Shown here one piece after another: positions 1 through 8,892 of a stretch of DNA of 37,065 nucleotides (within the stretch, counting starts at the first letter, position 1; each line of letters begins with the position of its first letter). The notes under the pieces were generated by a model, which was not told where the DNA came from, did no database searches, and saw only the letters and a program-made list of their open reading frames with translations. The DNA is from Rahnella laticis (GTDB lineage: Bacteria; Pseudomonadota; Gammaproteobacteria; Enterobacterales; Enterobacteriaceae): NCBI RefSeq assembly GCF_015644585.1, contig NZ_JADOBI010000020.1, positions 1 through 37,065 of the forward strand, in the 5' to 3' direction. The position numbers and the translations under genes are program-made.

Positions 1-330
1 CCGCGTATCTTTTCGCGCGGTTTGTAACCCGACTGAAGGGAACCGCGCAGCGGCGGGATTTTGCGGCAATAGCCGGAGCTGCTGAAACATAGCCAGCCAG
101 CGATAGCGCGCAGTAAAAAAGACGTGGAGATTCAAAAGAGGGGCCGTCTTGCCCCTCTTTTGTCGGTTTAGGAACAGCGTGTTAAGCGATCACCGCAATT
201 GTGAAACCGAAACTTACTCTATTCTCAGCTTTAGCGTAAATTTCGGCGCAACGAAATAAGTGATCACTGCAATTGAGAAACCGAAACTTTCTCGGTCAGA
301 GAATTCAGCCCCTCACTGCAAGTGAAAAGC
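1..330 (+). repeat. Dispersed intergenic repeat, copy A (single arm, cut by window edge)
   Basis: This gene-free stretch lies just downstream of araC (minus strand). It is one arm of a repeat that recurs at four other places. From its left end it has a CCGCG-10 nt-CGCGG inner hairpin (1-20), the conserved core GGGAACCGCGCAGCGGC (39-55), GAAACATAGCCAGC and AGCGATAGCGCGCAGT. A 12-bp-stem hairpin follows (133-144 pairs with 151-162). The tail motif GATCACYGCAATTG occurs twice (about 189-202 and 263-276). The arm is very similar to the reverse complement of copy D's left arm over about 210 bp. Any partner arm would lie before base 1. I do not recognise the family and see no credible gene in it. 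Confidence 0.85.
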
Positions 331-356
331 CGCCCCTTTGCAGCGGCCTCTGCAAA

Positions 357-1292
357 TCAAAAATGATATGAAACCTGATTCTCCTGCTCCGGCCACGGCT
401 GCGATTTGTACGGTTTGGCCGGGTAATTAATCTCCACGCTGCGGCGGCGGAAATCACTCGGGCTCACCCCTACCCGCTTGCGGAAAACACGCGAGAAATA
501 CAACTGATCGTCATAACCCACGACACGGCCAATGGTCGCAATCGATTCCTGGGTGGTTTGTAACAGCAGCTTGGCGCGGATCACACGCTGATCTTCACGC
601 CAGCGCAGGATGTTGATCCCGACCTGTTCGCGGAATAAATGCGCCAGACGCGATGGCGACAGGCAAACGTGGCGTGCGACTTCATCGATACGTAGCTCGC
701 CGGCCAGATTGCCGGTAATAAACTGGCAGGCTTCAATGACACGCGGATCCATAATTTTTTGCGGGCTCTGCGGATCTTCTTCCATTGCACGCAGCAACAG
801 GCGTTCCAGCAGGTTCATCCCTAACTCTTCGCAGAAACGCCGGCCCGATTTTTGGGTCTGCTCGATATTGGCAAAGAGCCGGTCGAATTCCAGCAGTAAG
901 GTGTTATTTGGCAGGGAAAGACGCCCGACGTCGCGGGTTTTTGTGTGCCATTCCAGCCAGTCAGCCCAGTAGGCGCGCGGGCGGAAATACACCCAGCGGT
1001 GATACCACGAATCGGCATTGGCCGAGCGGCTGTATAAATGGCGAGCTTTCGGCGGGAACAGCAAAAGGTCGCCGGGATTGCAGTAAAACGTATCTTCACC
1101 GTCAAAGACTTTACCCTGCCCTTTGACCGTCAGATTAAGAATGTAGCCTTTCATGCCGCCCGGACGGTCAATCGCGAAATCCAGCGGCCCGTCAGCAAGG
1201 ATCGGTGTCATACCGGCGACCAGATAGGCATTGAAACTGTAACCCGGCAACAGCGGATTTTGCTGCTGATCCTGAATCATACGGTGATACAT
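357..1292 (-). CDS. araC: AraC, arabinose-responsive transcriptional regulator
   Basis: This is a dual activator/repressor of the arabinose regulon, 311 aa against 292 in E. coli. The N-terminal half is the arabinose-binding cupin and dimerisation domain. The E. coli-like block [11 protein letters not shown] is followed by [15 protein letters not shown] and [14 protein letters not shown]. The C-terminal AraC-type double helix-turn-helix spans about residues 185-285, including [15 protein letters not shown] and [17 protein letters not shown]. The ATG is supported by AGGAGG five bases upstream. Both ends are longer than in E. coli, and the last ~25 residues are not alike. The gene is placed downstream of and in the same direction as araFGH, not divergent from araB as in E. 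coli. It is 175 bp from araH, so it may be read with araFGH or from its own promoter in that gap. Confidence 0.96.
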   Translation of the reverse strand: MYHRMIQDQQQNPLLPGYSFNAYLVAGMTPILADGPLDFAIDRPGGMKGYILNLTVKGQGKVFDGEDTFYCNPGDLLLFPPKARHLYSRSANADSWYHRWVYFRPRAYWADWLEWHTKTRDVGRLSLPNNTLLLEFDRLFANIEQTQKSGRRFCEELGMNLLERLLLRAMEEDPQSPQKIMDPRVIEACQFITGNLAGELRIDEVARHVCLSPSRLAHLFREQVGINILRWREDQRVIRAKLLLQTTQESIATIGRVVGYDDQLYFSRVFRKRVGVSPSDFRRRSVEINYPAKPYKSQPWPEQENQVSYHF

Positions 1293-1396
1293 CGAACCTC
1301 CTGAACAACTCGTGGCTATGGACTTTTCATCTATTCTAACGGCGGGTGAAAACGCTGCCAGTAAACGTTGCTAATTTGTGAACAACCACGCGCTTT

Positions 1397-1432
1397 TGCG
1401 GCATTTAACGGAAAAAACCGCTAAATGCCGCA
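1397..1432. terminator. Strong hairpin between araH and araC
   Basis: TGCGGCATTTAACGG (1397-1411) pairs with CCGCTAAATGCCGCA (1418-1432) over 15 positions with one mismatch and a six-base loop of A on the plus strand (U in the araH transcript). No T-run follows on either strand. It is therefore more likely an mRNA-stabilising or attenuating stem at the 3' end of araH than a classical intrinsic terminator. Confidence 0.6.
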
Positions 1433-1467
1433 GGGGCAATGCATGGAAGCGTTATCATAAAACGGCG

Positions 1468-2472
1468 TTAAACTGTCTTTTTCGCTTTCTGTTTGTAGCG
1501 GTCGAAGATAACCGCCGCCAGCAGGATCAGACCACGTACCACGTACTGAGAGAACGGAGAAATGTTCAGCAGATTCATCGCATTTTCCACAGTGCCCAGA
1601 ATCAGGATGCCGGAAACCACGTAGGAGATTTTGCCGATCCCGCCTTTGAGCGAAACGCCACCCAGCACGCAGGCGGAGATGACGATCAGCTCAAAGCCCA
1701 GAGAGGTCATGGGCTGGCCGCTGGTCATTCGCGACGCCAGAATGATCCCCGCCGCCGCCGACACCAGCCCGGAAAGCACAAAGATGATGATTTTAGTACG
1801 AACAACCGGCACACCCGCCAGCCGCGCCGCATCTTCATTACCGCCAATCGCCAGCGTGTTACGCCCGAAAGTGGTTTTGTTCAGCAGCAGGCCGAAGATA
1901 ATCAGGCAGCCGACGGTCAGCCAGATCGGCGCAGGCAGCCCGAACCAGTTGGCATAGCCGAGCGCGAAGAAACGTTCGTCTTCGATACCGACCGCTTTAC
2001 CGTCAGAAATGATGTACGCCAGACCGCGCACAATCTGCATGGTGGCAAGTGTGGTGATCAGCGCATTGATTTTCAGGCGGGCGATAACAAAACCGTTGAG
2101 CAGCCCGGTCAGCATCCCGAGCAGCAAACCGGCGGCGACGCCAATCCACAGGCTTTCGGTCATGTTAATAACCACCGCCGTGGTAACACCGGCGCAGGCA
2201 ATCACCGAGGCGACGGACAGGTCGAAATCACCGGACGCCAGACAGAACAGCATCCCGCAGGCCACCATGCCCGACATGGAAATCGCCAGTCCCAGGCCTT
2301 TCATGTTGATGAAAGAGCTGAAGTTCGGCACGAAAACAGAACAGGCGATAAACAGCACGGCGAAAACCACCAGCATGCCGTAACTGTCCCAGATACGCAT
2401 CAGCCCTTGCCCGCTGCGTGACGCAGCAGAAGGTTGATCCGGTTTGGCTGAATTGGTTGTCATACTCGACAT
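1468..2472 (-). CDS. araH: L-arabinose ABC transporter permease AraH
   Basis: Inner-membrane permease of the high-affinity arabinose importer AraFGH, 334 aa (about 329 in E. coli). It is a BPD_transp_2-type protein with a soluble N-terminus of about 25 residues and then 8-10 hydrophobic segments. The region AGVPVVRTKIIIFVLSGL and the C-terminal GGVSLKGGIGKISYVVSG match the ribose/arabinose permease family, including the EAA-like coupling region. I chose the ATG at 2472 because TGAGGAG lies ten bases upstream. The internal ATG at 2463 would put it nearly 20 bases away. The gene starts 18 bp after araG in the same minus-strand operon. Confidence 0.95.
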   Translation of the reverse strand: MSSMTTNSAKPDQPSAASRSGQGLMRIWDSYGMLVVFAVLFIACSVFVPNFSSFINMKGLGLAISMSGMVACGMLFCLASGDFDLSVASVIACAGVTTAVVINMTESLWIGVAAGLLLGMLTGLLNGFVIARLKINALITTLATMQIVRGLAYIISDGKAVGIEDERFFALGYANWFGLPAPIWLTVGCLIIFGLLLNKTTFGRNTLAIGGNEDAARLAGVPVVRTKIIIFVLSGLVSAAAGIILASRMTSGQPMTSLGFELIVISACVLGGVSLKGGIGKISYVVSGILILGTVENAMNLLNISPFSQYVVRGLILLAAVIFDRYKQKAKKTV

Positions 2473-2490
2473 AATATTTTTGCTCCTCAG

Positions 2491-4074
2491 TCAGGCAGCG
2501 TCAGGGGCAGAGTCAAGATCTGGCGTTCGCAGCATGGCGAGCCCCAGCGCTTTTTCTTCAGTAGCGTCGTCGTGCAACAGTTCGCCGGAGATAGCGCCTT
2601 CGCGCATCACCACAATTCTGTCGGCCAGACCCAGCACTTCCGGTAAATCACTGGACGCAAACAGCACGGCAATGCCCTGTTTCGCCAGTGAGTAAATCAC
2701 GTTGTAGATTTCATGCTTGGCACCGACGTCAATACCGCGCGTCGGTTCGTCGAGCAAAATGACCTTCATTTCTTCCGACAGCCAGCGGCCAAGAATGGCT
2801 TTCTGCTGGTTGCCGCCGGACAGATTCATGATCAGCTGCTGGTCGCTCGGGGTTTTGATATTCAGCGCTTCGATGTGCTTGCGCGCATTTTTGGCTTCCC
2901 AGGCGTTGTTGATCAGGCACCCCGCTTTCACCGTTTTGCGGCGGGCGCTGATGTTGATGTTGTCGCGCACCGAATGCACAGGAATGATGCCGTCGGCCTT
3001 ACGGTCTTCCGGGCACAGCATGATGCCGAGGCGGATGGCGTCAGCCGGTTTGCGGATATTGAGCGCTTCGCCGTCCAGCCTGACGGTGCCGCCGGTAATG
3101 CGCGTGCCGCCGAACAGGCCTTTCATCAGCTCGCTGCGCCCGGCGCCGACCAGCCCGAAAAGACCGACAATTTCCCCCTGACGCACGGTCAGGCTGACCG
3201 GCGTTCTCACGCCCGGTGCTTTGACGTCGTCCAGTTCCAGACGGATTTCGCCGTGCGGACGCGGCGCGTAACCGTAGATATCATCCAGATTGCGGCCAAC
3301 CATCGCCTGCACCAGCTTGCTGTTATCGACCTGCGTCATGTCGTCGAAGGTCCGCACGTAACGGCCATCTTTGAAAACAGTGACAGCGTCACTTAATGCA
3401 AAAATTTCTTCCATACGGTGTGAGACATACAAAATGACGCGCCCTTCGGCACGTAACTCGCGGATAACGCGGAACAATTGTTCAATTTCACGGGCAGACA
3501 GCGAGCTGGTCGGTTCGTCAAAAGCTATGATTTTGGCGTTACGCGCCAGCGCTTTCGCAATTTCCACCATCTGCCACTGGCCGATGGAGAGATATTTCAG
3601 CGGCGTGTCCGGATCGATATCCAGCCCGAGATGTTCCAGCTGGATTTTGGTTTCATAACGCAGCAATTTGCGGTTCACGAACCCGTGTTTACTCGGCAAC
3701 TGCCCGAGATAAATGTTTTCTGCCACCGTCATTTCCGGCACCAGATGCAGTTCCTGATAAATGATCGCCACACCGGCATCGAGCGCATCGGTGGTGTTGT
3801 TAAATGCCACCGGCTGGCCTTTGATGTGAATATTGCCCTGCGACGGCTGATAGTTTCCGCTGAGGATTTTCAGCAGCGTGGATTTACCCGCGCCGTTCTC
3901 GCCCATCAGCGCATGAATTTGTCCGGCGTAACAATTGAATGAAATACCGTCCAGCGCTTTCACGCCCGGAAAAGTTTTGCCAATGTCATGGAATTCCAGA
4001 TACGGCCTGGCCGCATCAAACTCCGTCAGTGACGGTGTCAGCAAAGGCGTCTTATTTGAAGATTGCTGAGTCAT
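2491..4074 (-). CDS. araG: L-arabinose ABC transporter ATP-binding protein AraG
   Basis: Duplicated ABC ATPase that powers arabinose import through AraH with the binding protein AraF. It has 527 aa (504 in E. coli). The first ATPase domain has Walker [10 protein letters not shown] at 58-66, signature LSIGQWQ and Walker [11 protein letters not shown]. The second has a degenerate Walker A (GLVGAGRSE), signature LSGGNQQK and [12 protein letters not shown], as is usual for sugar transporters of this class. The first ~23 residues are an extension absent from E. coli AraG. The ATG at 4074 has AGG eight bases upstream, but a slightly later start cannot be excluded. It is the second gene of araFGH, 116 bp after araF. 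Confidence 0.95.
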   Translation of the reverse strand: MTQQSSNKTPLLTPSLTEFDAARPYLEFHDIGKTFPGVKALDGISFNCYAGQIHALMGENGAGKSTLLKILSGNYQPSQGNIHIKGQPVAFNNTTDALDAGVAIIYQELHLVPEMTVAENIYLGQLPSKHGFVNRKLLRYETKIQLEHLGLDIDPDTPLKYLSIGQWQMVEIAKALARNAKIIAFDEPTSSLSAREIEQLFRVIRELRAEGRVILYVSHRMEEIFALSDAVTVFKDGRYVRTFDDMTQVDNSKLVQAMVGRNLDDIYGYAPRPHGEIRLELDDVKAPGVRTPVSLTVRQGEIVGLFGLVGAGRSELMKGLFGGTRITGGTVRLDGEALNIRKPADAIRLGIMLCPEDRKADGIIPVHSVRDNINISARRKTVKAGCLINNAWEAKNARKHIEALNIKTPSDQQLIMNLSGGNQQKAILGRWLSEEMKVILLDEPTRGIDVGAKHEIYNVIYSLAKQGIAVLFASSDLPEVLGLADRIVVMREGAISGELLHDDATEEKALGLAMLRTPDLDSAPDAA

Positions 4075-4113
4075 AGTGGCTACCTGGAAAAAAGGTGAAG
4101 GATTTCAAACCGA

Positions 4114-4168
4114 TTACTGCACCACTGAAAACAGTCACACTTCTTAACCGTCGTCCGTGGTGCAGTAA
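4114..4168. promoter_or_regulatory. Inverted repeat in the araF-araG intergenic region
   Basis: TTACTGCACCAC (4114-4125) is the perfect reverse complement of GTGGTGCAGTAA (4157-4168), a 12-bp stem with a 31-base loop. It lies just after the araF stop in transcription order. A stem here would protect the araF message and reduce read-through, giving more binding protein than AraG/AraH. That role is inferred from other ABC operons. The stem itself is directly visible. Confidence 0.65.
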
Positions 4169-4190
4169 CTCAATTCAGATCAGGCAAAAG

Positions 4191-5177
4191 TTACATCAGG
4201 CCTTTCTTCTTCAGTTCTTCTTTGAAGTTGTCGCGGGTGATCAGCACAACGTCGGTCACTTCGGTGAATTTCGGCGGTTCAACACCTTTGGTCACCCACT
4301 CGTTCAGCATCTGGATACTTTTGTAACCGTGGATATCCGGGCTCGGTAACAGGGAACCGTAGAAGCCGGTTTGCGCGCTTTTTGACAGCTCATTCACCGC
4401 GTCCACACCGTTGATGCCGATGCCGATCACGTTCGCTGCTTTAAAGCCCTGGCCTTCTGTTGCACGCACGCCACCCAGAACGGTGTTGTCGTTCATGCCG
4501 ATAATCAGCCAGTTTTTCACTTCAGGATGTTGCACCAGCAGGGAGTTACCGGCATCCAGTGCGCCCGGAATGTCGTTGGATTTCGTCGGCACTTTATAGA
4601 TTTGTTTTTCCGGGAAACCGGCGGCTTTCAGCGCGTCCATTGAACCGGAAGTGCGGCGGCGTGCGGTGTCCAGCTCATCAGCGGTGATAGCCATGACGCC
4701 GGTATCTGCGGCTTTCCAGCCACGTTTTTGCATTTCTTTATACAGTTCCTGGCCCTGACGTTCGCCGATTTTGGTCGCAGCCATCATTACCAATGGCACT
4801 TCTTCCATCGGTTTGCCTTTGGCATTCACAAACTGGTCATCGACCTGGATCACTTTCATGTCATAGCTGCGGGCTTTGGCCATGATGGCCGGGCCAAGAC
4901 GCGGGTCTGGTGTACAGATAACAAAGCCTTTCGCGCCGTTTGCCGCGAGGCTGTCAATGGCATTCAGCGTTTTTTCGCCATCCGGCACGGCAATTTTGAT
5001 GACCTCAAAGTTCAGGTCTTTACCGGCTTTATCAGCGAACCGCCATTCAGTCTGGAACCACGGCTCTTCCGGCTGTTTAACCAGGAAACCCAGCTTCGGA
5101 TTTTCGGCTGCCATAGCTGAATGTGACATAACGGCAGCTAAACCAACCGCCGCTAACGCCTTAGTGAATTTATGCAT
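4191..5177 (-). CDS. araF: Periplasmic L-arabinose-binding protein AraF
   Basis: High-affinity arabinose receptor of the AraFGH importer, 328 aa (329 in E. coli). The Sec signal peptide MHKFTKALAAVGLAAVMSHS is followed by a likely cleavage after AMA. The mature protein is close to E. coli AraF throughout, e.g. KLGFLVKQPEEPWFQTEW, VPDGEKTLNAIDSL, ELDTARRRTSGSMDALKAAG and EVTDVVLITRDNFKEELKKKG. It is the first gene of the minus-strand araFGH operon, divergent from araB. GGAG lies about seven bases before the ATG. Expression should respond to AraC and CRP from the shared upstream region. Confidence 0.97.
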   Translation of the reverse strand: MHKFTKALAAVGLAAVMSHSAMAAENPKLGFLVKQPEEPWFQTEWRFADKAGKDLNFEVIKIAVPDGEKTLNAIDSLAANGAKGFVICTPDPRLGPAIMAKARSYDMKVIQVDDQFVNAKGKPMEEVPLVMMAATKIGERQGQELYKEMQKRGWKAADTGVMAITADELDTARRRTSGSMDALKAAGFPEKQIYKVPTKSNDIPGALDAGNSLLVQHPEVKNWLIIGMNDNTVLGGVRATEGQGFKAANVIGIGINGVDAVNELSKSAQTGFYGSLLPSPDIHGYKSIQMLNEWVTKGVEPPKFTEVTDVVLITRDNFKEELKKKGLM

Positions 5178-5442
5178 GATGTTCTCCGACTTTTATTGTT
5201 GTTTTTCACGATTCCGGCCTTAATCCGGGTGGCTGTCCGCAATCATGAAAACGTTATCATTGGCGTAAGGAAACAAAATCAGAACGCGGCGAAGTCCGGT
5301 ATATAGCGGATTTGCGTCACGCTCTGTTGTAAGACGCAGTAAGTTTTAGCGGTAATTTTGCAGCGGAATGTAGAGCGCTATCACACGGCGGGAAAACAGC
5401 AGGTTTGTACATAGATATAGCGATTTTAGCCAAACACTAACA

Positions 5443-5458
5443 TTTGACCAACCTCACA
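5443..5458 (+). promoter_or_regulatory. CRP site of the araB promoter
   Basis: TTTGA-CCAACC-TCACA matches the CRP consensus TGTGA-N6-TCACA at 9 of 10 positions. Exactly 13 bases separate it from the first AraC half-site. That is the same distance as in my recollection of the E. coli araBAD promoter. Confidence 0.75.
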
Positions 5459-5471
5459 GAAACATCATGGG

Positions 5472-5509
5472 GAGCAGATTTGTGCATACTTCCAGCTAAC
5501 GCCTCCTCA
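5472..5509 (+). promoter_or_regulatory. AraC half-sites I1 and I2 of the araB promoter
   Basis: I1 (5472-5488, GAGCAGATTTGTGCATA) matches E. coli araI1 at 12 of 17 positions. I2 (5493-5509, CAGCTAACGCCTCCTCA) is weaker, at 9 of 17. They start 21 bp apart as in E. coli. I2 is followed by exactly 20 bases and then the -10 box, again as in E. coli. The conserved spacing is the main argument, since I2 alone would not be convincing. Confidence 0.7.
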
Positions 5510-5535
5510 CTCACTTTTTGCCATCCTCCTACTGT
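5506..5535 (+). promoter_or_regulatory. araB promoter (-35 CTCACT, -10 TACTGT)
   Basis: TACTGT at 5530-5535 equals the E. coli araBAD -10 hexamer. CTCACT at 5506-5511, 18 bp upstream, corresponds to the poor E. coli -35 (CTGACG) and overlaps I2, as expected for an AraC-dependent promoter. The spacer contains CTTTTTG, like CTTTTTA in E. coli. Confidence 0.7.
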
Positions 5536-5593
5536 TAGAGCAATTCGATTCGCCGCCGTAATGACTACGGCAAACCTGAAGGAGTGAGAAAGA

Positions 5594-7273
5594 ATGACGC
5601 AAGGTGCGATAGCTCTTGGTCTTGATTTTGGCAGCGATTCCGTCCGCGCACTGGCCGTTGATTGTCAGACCGGTGCCGAGATGGAAACCGACGTGGTTTA
5701 CTACCCGCGCTGGAATGAGGGTCGTTACTGTGACGCGGCAATAAATCAGTTCCGCCACCATCCCCTTGATTATATTGAAGCGATGGAACAGGCGATTAAA
5801 AACGTCGTACAACGTCTTGGGCTCGAGCGCGCATCACGCGTGGTTGGTATCGGCGTGGATTCCACCGGCTCCACACCCGCACCGGTCGATAAAGACGGCA
5901 ACATTCTGGCACTGAATCCTGAGTTCGCCGAAAACCCGAACGCCATGTTCGTGTTATGGAAAGACCACACGGCCATAGAAGAAGCCGAAGAGATCAACCG
6001 CCTGTGCCGCAGCGGTGATTTTCCCGACTATTCCCGCTATATCGGCGGCGTTTACTCCTCCGAATGGTTCTGGGCCAAAATTCTCCATGTTTCCCGCGCC
6101 GACAAATCTGTCACCAAAGCCGCCGCCTCCTGGGTGGAATTGTGCGACTGGGTGCCCGCCCTGCTTTCCGGCACCACCGCGCCGGACAAAGTCGTACGTG
6201 GCCGTTGCAGCGCCGGGCACAAAATGCTCTGGCATCCGTCGTGGGGCGGCCTGCCGCCGAAAGATTTCTTCGCCGCGCTCGACCCGCTATTAGTGGAAAA
6301 TCTGCCGTATCCGCTGTTTACCGAAACCGTCACCGCCGAACAGGCCGTGGGCACACTGACCCCGGAATGGGCGCAGCGCCTCGGTCTACCGGCAAGCGTT
6401 GTGCTTTCCGGCGGTGCGTTTGACTGCCACATGGGCGCGGTCGGTGCCGGTGCGCAGCCTTACACGCTGGTCAAAGTGATCGGCACCTCCACCTGCGACA
6501 TCCTGATTGCCGATAAAGAGCGCGTTAACGACCGCGCCATCGCCGGAATTTGTGGTCAGGTTGAAGGCAGCGTCGTGCCGGAGATGATCGGCATGGAGGC
6601 CGGACAATCCGCGTTTGGCGATATGTACGCGTGGTTCAGCCGCCTGCTGAGCTGGCCGCTGATTCAGGCCGCTAAGGCGCATCCTGAGCTGAAAGATCAG
6701 CTCACCGCAGTACAAAAAAATCTGCTGCCCGACCTGACCGCCGCGTGGGCCGCCAATCCGAAGCTGGATCACCTGCCGCTGGTGCTCGACTGGTTTAACG
6801 GACGCCGGACACCGTTTGCCAATCAGCGTCTGAAAGGCGTCATTACGGACATCAATCTCGGCACCGAAGCGCCGGAACTGTTCGGCGGTTTCATTGCGGC
6901 CACCGCTTTTGGTGCGCGCGCGATTATGGAGTGTTTCGAACAACAGGATATTCCGGTTGAAAACGTTCTCACGCTTGGCGGTATTGCCCGTAAATCGCCG
7001 GTCATCATGCAGGTTTGCGCCGACGCCATGAACCGTCCGTTGCAGATTGTTGCCTCCGATCAGTGCTGCGCGCTGGGTGCCGCCATCTTTGCTGCCGTCG
7101 CCGCCGGAGAATTCAAAGACGTCCCTGCCGCGCAGGAAAAAATGGCGTGCAGCATCGAACGCACATTGCTGCCGGATCCGCAGCGCGTCGAACAATACCA
7201 GCGCCTGTACGAACGTTATCAGCAATGGTGTGCGACCACTGAACCGCTGTTTGCAGCGAAGACAGCACACTGA
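5594..7273 (+). CDS. araB: Ribulokinase AraB
   Basis: Cytoplasmic FGGY-family kinase that converts L-ribulose plus ATP to L-ribulose 5-phosphate, the second step of arabinose catabolism. It has 559 aa (566 in E. coli). The N-terminal ATPase fold starts with [39 protein letters not shown] and the catalytic-Asp region [14 protein letters not shown] are conserved. The C-terminal domain has [15 protein letters not shown] and [13 protein letters not shown]. The ATG has AAGGAG about nine bases upstream. It is the first gene of araBA, 51 bp before araA, and sits behind an AraC/CRP-type promoter. Confidence 0.97.
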   Translation: MTQGAIALGLDFGSDSVRALAVDCQTGAEMETDVVYYPRWNEGRYCDAAINQFRHHPLDYIEAMEQAIKNVVQRLGLERASRVVGIGVDSTGSTPAPVDKDGNILALNPEFAENPNAMFVLWKDHTAIEEAEEINRLCRSGDFPDYSRYIGGVYSSEWFWAKILHVSRADKSVTKAAASWVELCDWVPALLSGTTAPDKVVRGRCSAGHKMLWHPSWGGLPPKDFFAALDPLLVENLPYPLFTETVTAEQAVGTLTPEWAQRLGLPASVVLSGGAFDCHMGAVGAGAQPYTLVKVIGTSTCDILIADKERVNDRAIAGICGQVEGSVVPEMIGMEAGQSAFGDMYAWFSRLLSWPLIQAAKAHPELKDQLTAVQKNLLPDLTAAWAANPKLDHLPLVLDWFNGRRTPFANQRLKGVITDINLGTEAPELFGGFIAATAFGARAIMECFEQQDIPVENVLTLGGIARKSPVIMQVCADAMNRPLQIVASDQCCALGAAIFAAVAAGEFKDVPAAQEKMACSIERTLLPDPQRVEQYQRLYERYQQWCATTEPLFAAKTAH

Positions 7274-7324
7274 CTACTTTTTCAAAAACGGCTTTTTCAA
7301 ACATCTGAAATTCAGGAGTGATTA

Positions 7325-8830
7325 ATGGACGCGTTTAAACATCTCGAAGTGTGGTTCGCTATTGGCAGTCAGCATCTGTACGGGCCGGAAACGTTACGTC
7401 AGGTAAAAGAGAACGCCGAAAAGGTGGTCAATGGCCTGAACGCAGAAGCCGGATTGCCTGTCAAACTGGTGCTCAAACCGCTGGTCACCACGCCGGACGA
7501 AATCACCGCGCTGTGCCGCGAAGCCAACTATGCGAATTCCTGCGTCGGCCTGATTACCTGGCTGCACACCTTCTCTCCGGCCAAAATGTGGATTGCTGGC
7601 CTGAGTATTCTGCATAAACCGCTGTTGCAGTTCCATACTCAGTTCAACGCCGAAATTCCGTGGGATTCCATGGACATGGACTTTATGAACCTGAACCAGA
7701 CCGCGCACGGCGGCCGCGAATTCGGTTTCATCGGCGCGCGTATGCGTCAGCAACATTCCGTGGTCGCCGGTCACTGGCAGGATGGCGAATCGCACCGCCG
7801 CATTGCCCAGTGGATGCGCGTTGCCGCGGCGAAAAATGAAAGCCAGCATCTGAAAGTCGCCCGTTTCGGCGATAACATGCGTGAAGTGGCGGTGACCGAA
7901 GGCGATAAAGTGGCCGCGCAAATTCAGTTCGGCTACAGCATCAGTGCCTATGGTATTGGCGATCTGGTCAGCGTCATCAACGAAGTCAGCAAAGGCGATA
8001 TCGACACGCTGGTGGAAGAGTATGAATCCACTTACCGCCTGACGGATGCCGTGAAACTCAACGGCGAACGTCGCGAAAACCTGCTGGACGCGGCAAAAAT
8101 CGAACTGGGGATGACCCGTTTCCTGGAACAGGGGAAATTCGGCGCATTCACCACCAACTTTGAAGATCTGCACGGCATGAAACAACTGCCGGGGCTGGCG
8201 GTACAGCGTCTTATGCAAAAAGGCTACGGCTTTGGCGGCGAAGGCGACTGGAAAACCGCGGCCCTGCTACGCATCATGAAAGTGATGGCCAGCGGCCTGA
8301 AAGGCGGCACGTCGTTCATGGAGGATTACACCTACAACTTCAAACCGGGCAACGATCTGGTGGTCGGTTCGCACATGCTGGAAGTGTGCCCGTCGATTGC
8401 CAAAGAAGAAAAACCGCTGCTGGATGCGCAATATCTGGGCATAGGCGGCAAAGCGGATCCGGCGCGTCTGATTTTCTCCACCCCGGCAGGCCCGGCGGTC
8501 AACGCCAGCGTCATCGACATGGGTGACCGTTTCCGTCTGCTGGTCAATCAGGTGGATACCATCGAGCAACTGCATCCGCTGCCAAAACTGCCGGTTGCCC
8601 GTGCAATCTGGAAAGCCCAGCCTTCTCTGGCAACGGCGGCAGAAGCCTGGATCCTCGGCGGCGGCGCGCACCACACGGTGTTCTCTCAGGCGCTGGATAT
8701 CGATGCACTGCGGTTGTACGCGGAGCTGTCCGGGATTGAGTTGCTGGTGATTGATAACGACACGACGCTGGCGGACTTCAAGAATCAGATCCGGTGGAAT
8801 GAAGTTTATTACAAGCTTTGTAGCCGCTAA
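7325..8830 (+). CDS. araA: L-arabinose isomerase AraA
   Basis: Mn-dependent isomerase interconverting L-arabinose and L-ribulose, the first catabolic step. It has 501 aa (500 in E. coli). The residues known as metal ligands and catalytic residues in E. coli fall at the same positions: E306 (GFGGEGDW), E333 (FMEDYTYN), H350 (VVGSHMLE) and H450 (GGGAHHTVF). CAGGAGTG precedes the ATG. It follows araB in the same operon. In E. coli araD comes next, but here a hairpin and repeat copy B follow and no araD lies in the window. Confidence 0.97.
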   Translation: MDAFKHLEVWFAIGSQHLYGPETLRQVKENAEKVVNGLNAEAGLPVKLVLKPLVTTPDEITALCREANYANSCVGLITWLHTFSPAKMWIAGLSILHKPLLQFHTQFNAEIPWDSMDMDFMNLNQTAHGGREFGFIGARMRQQHSVVAGHWQDGESHRRIAQWMRVAAAKNESQHLKVARFGDNMREVAVTEGDKVAAQIQFGYSISAYGIGDLVSVINEVSKGDIDTLVEEYESTYRLTDAVKLNGERRENLLDAAKIELGMTRFLEQGKFGAFTTNFEDLHGMKQLPGLAVQRLMQKGYGFGGEGDWKTAALLRIMKVMASGLKGGTSFMEDYTYNFKPGNDLVVGSHMLEVCPSIAKEEKPLLDAQYLGIGGKADPARLIFSTPAGPAVNASVIDMGDRFRLLVNQVDTIEQLHPLPKLPVARAIWKAQPSLATAAEAWILGGGAHHTVFSQALDIDALRLYAELSGIELLVIDNDTTLADFKNQIRWNEVYYKLCSR

Positions 8831-8853
8831 GGGGCTGTTTTAAGGAATTAAAT

Positions 8854-8878
8854 CCGTGAAAATTTCGGTTTTTCACGG
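8854..8878 (+). terminator. Hairpin after araA
   Basis: CCGTGAAAA (8854-8862) pairs with TTTTCACGG (870-878 of the 8 kb line, i.e. 8870-8878) with a seven-base loop, 24 bases after the araA stop. The stem's own 3' arm begins with a T-run, but none follows the stem. It is a plausible end-of-operon hairpin and not a textbook intrinsic terminator. Confidence 0.5.
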
Positions 8879-8892
8879 GCGGTGAAAACTTA

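Larger units (their letters stand above)
5178..5593. promoter_or_regulatory. araF/araB divergent control region
   Basis: This 416-bp gene-free region separates araF (minus) from araB (plus). The araB-proximal half holds a CRP site, two AraC half-sites and a -10 box, listed separately. Further upstream TAGCGATTTTAGCCAAA (5418-5434) matches the E. coli I1 half-site at 13 of 17 positions and may be an O1-like or araF-side AraC site. Two more TAGCGG starts occur at 5304 and 5347. A weaker CRP-like element, 8 of 10 with a 7-bp spacer, lies at 5369-5385 and could serve araF. I cannot place a convincing araF -10/-35 pair. Confidence 0.7.

Noticed and set aside
1378-2421. Long plus-strand frame (347 aa) opposite araH
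   Set aside because: Gln/His/Arg-rich antisense shadow of araH. The araH frame has clear family similarity.
6386-7270. 294-aa minus-strand frame inside araB
   Set aside because: Shadow of ribulokinase, no start signal or family resemblance.
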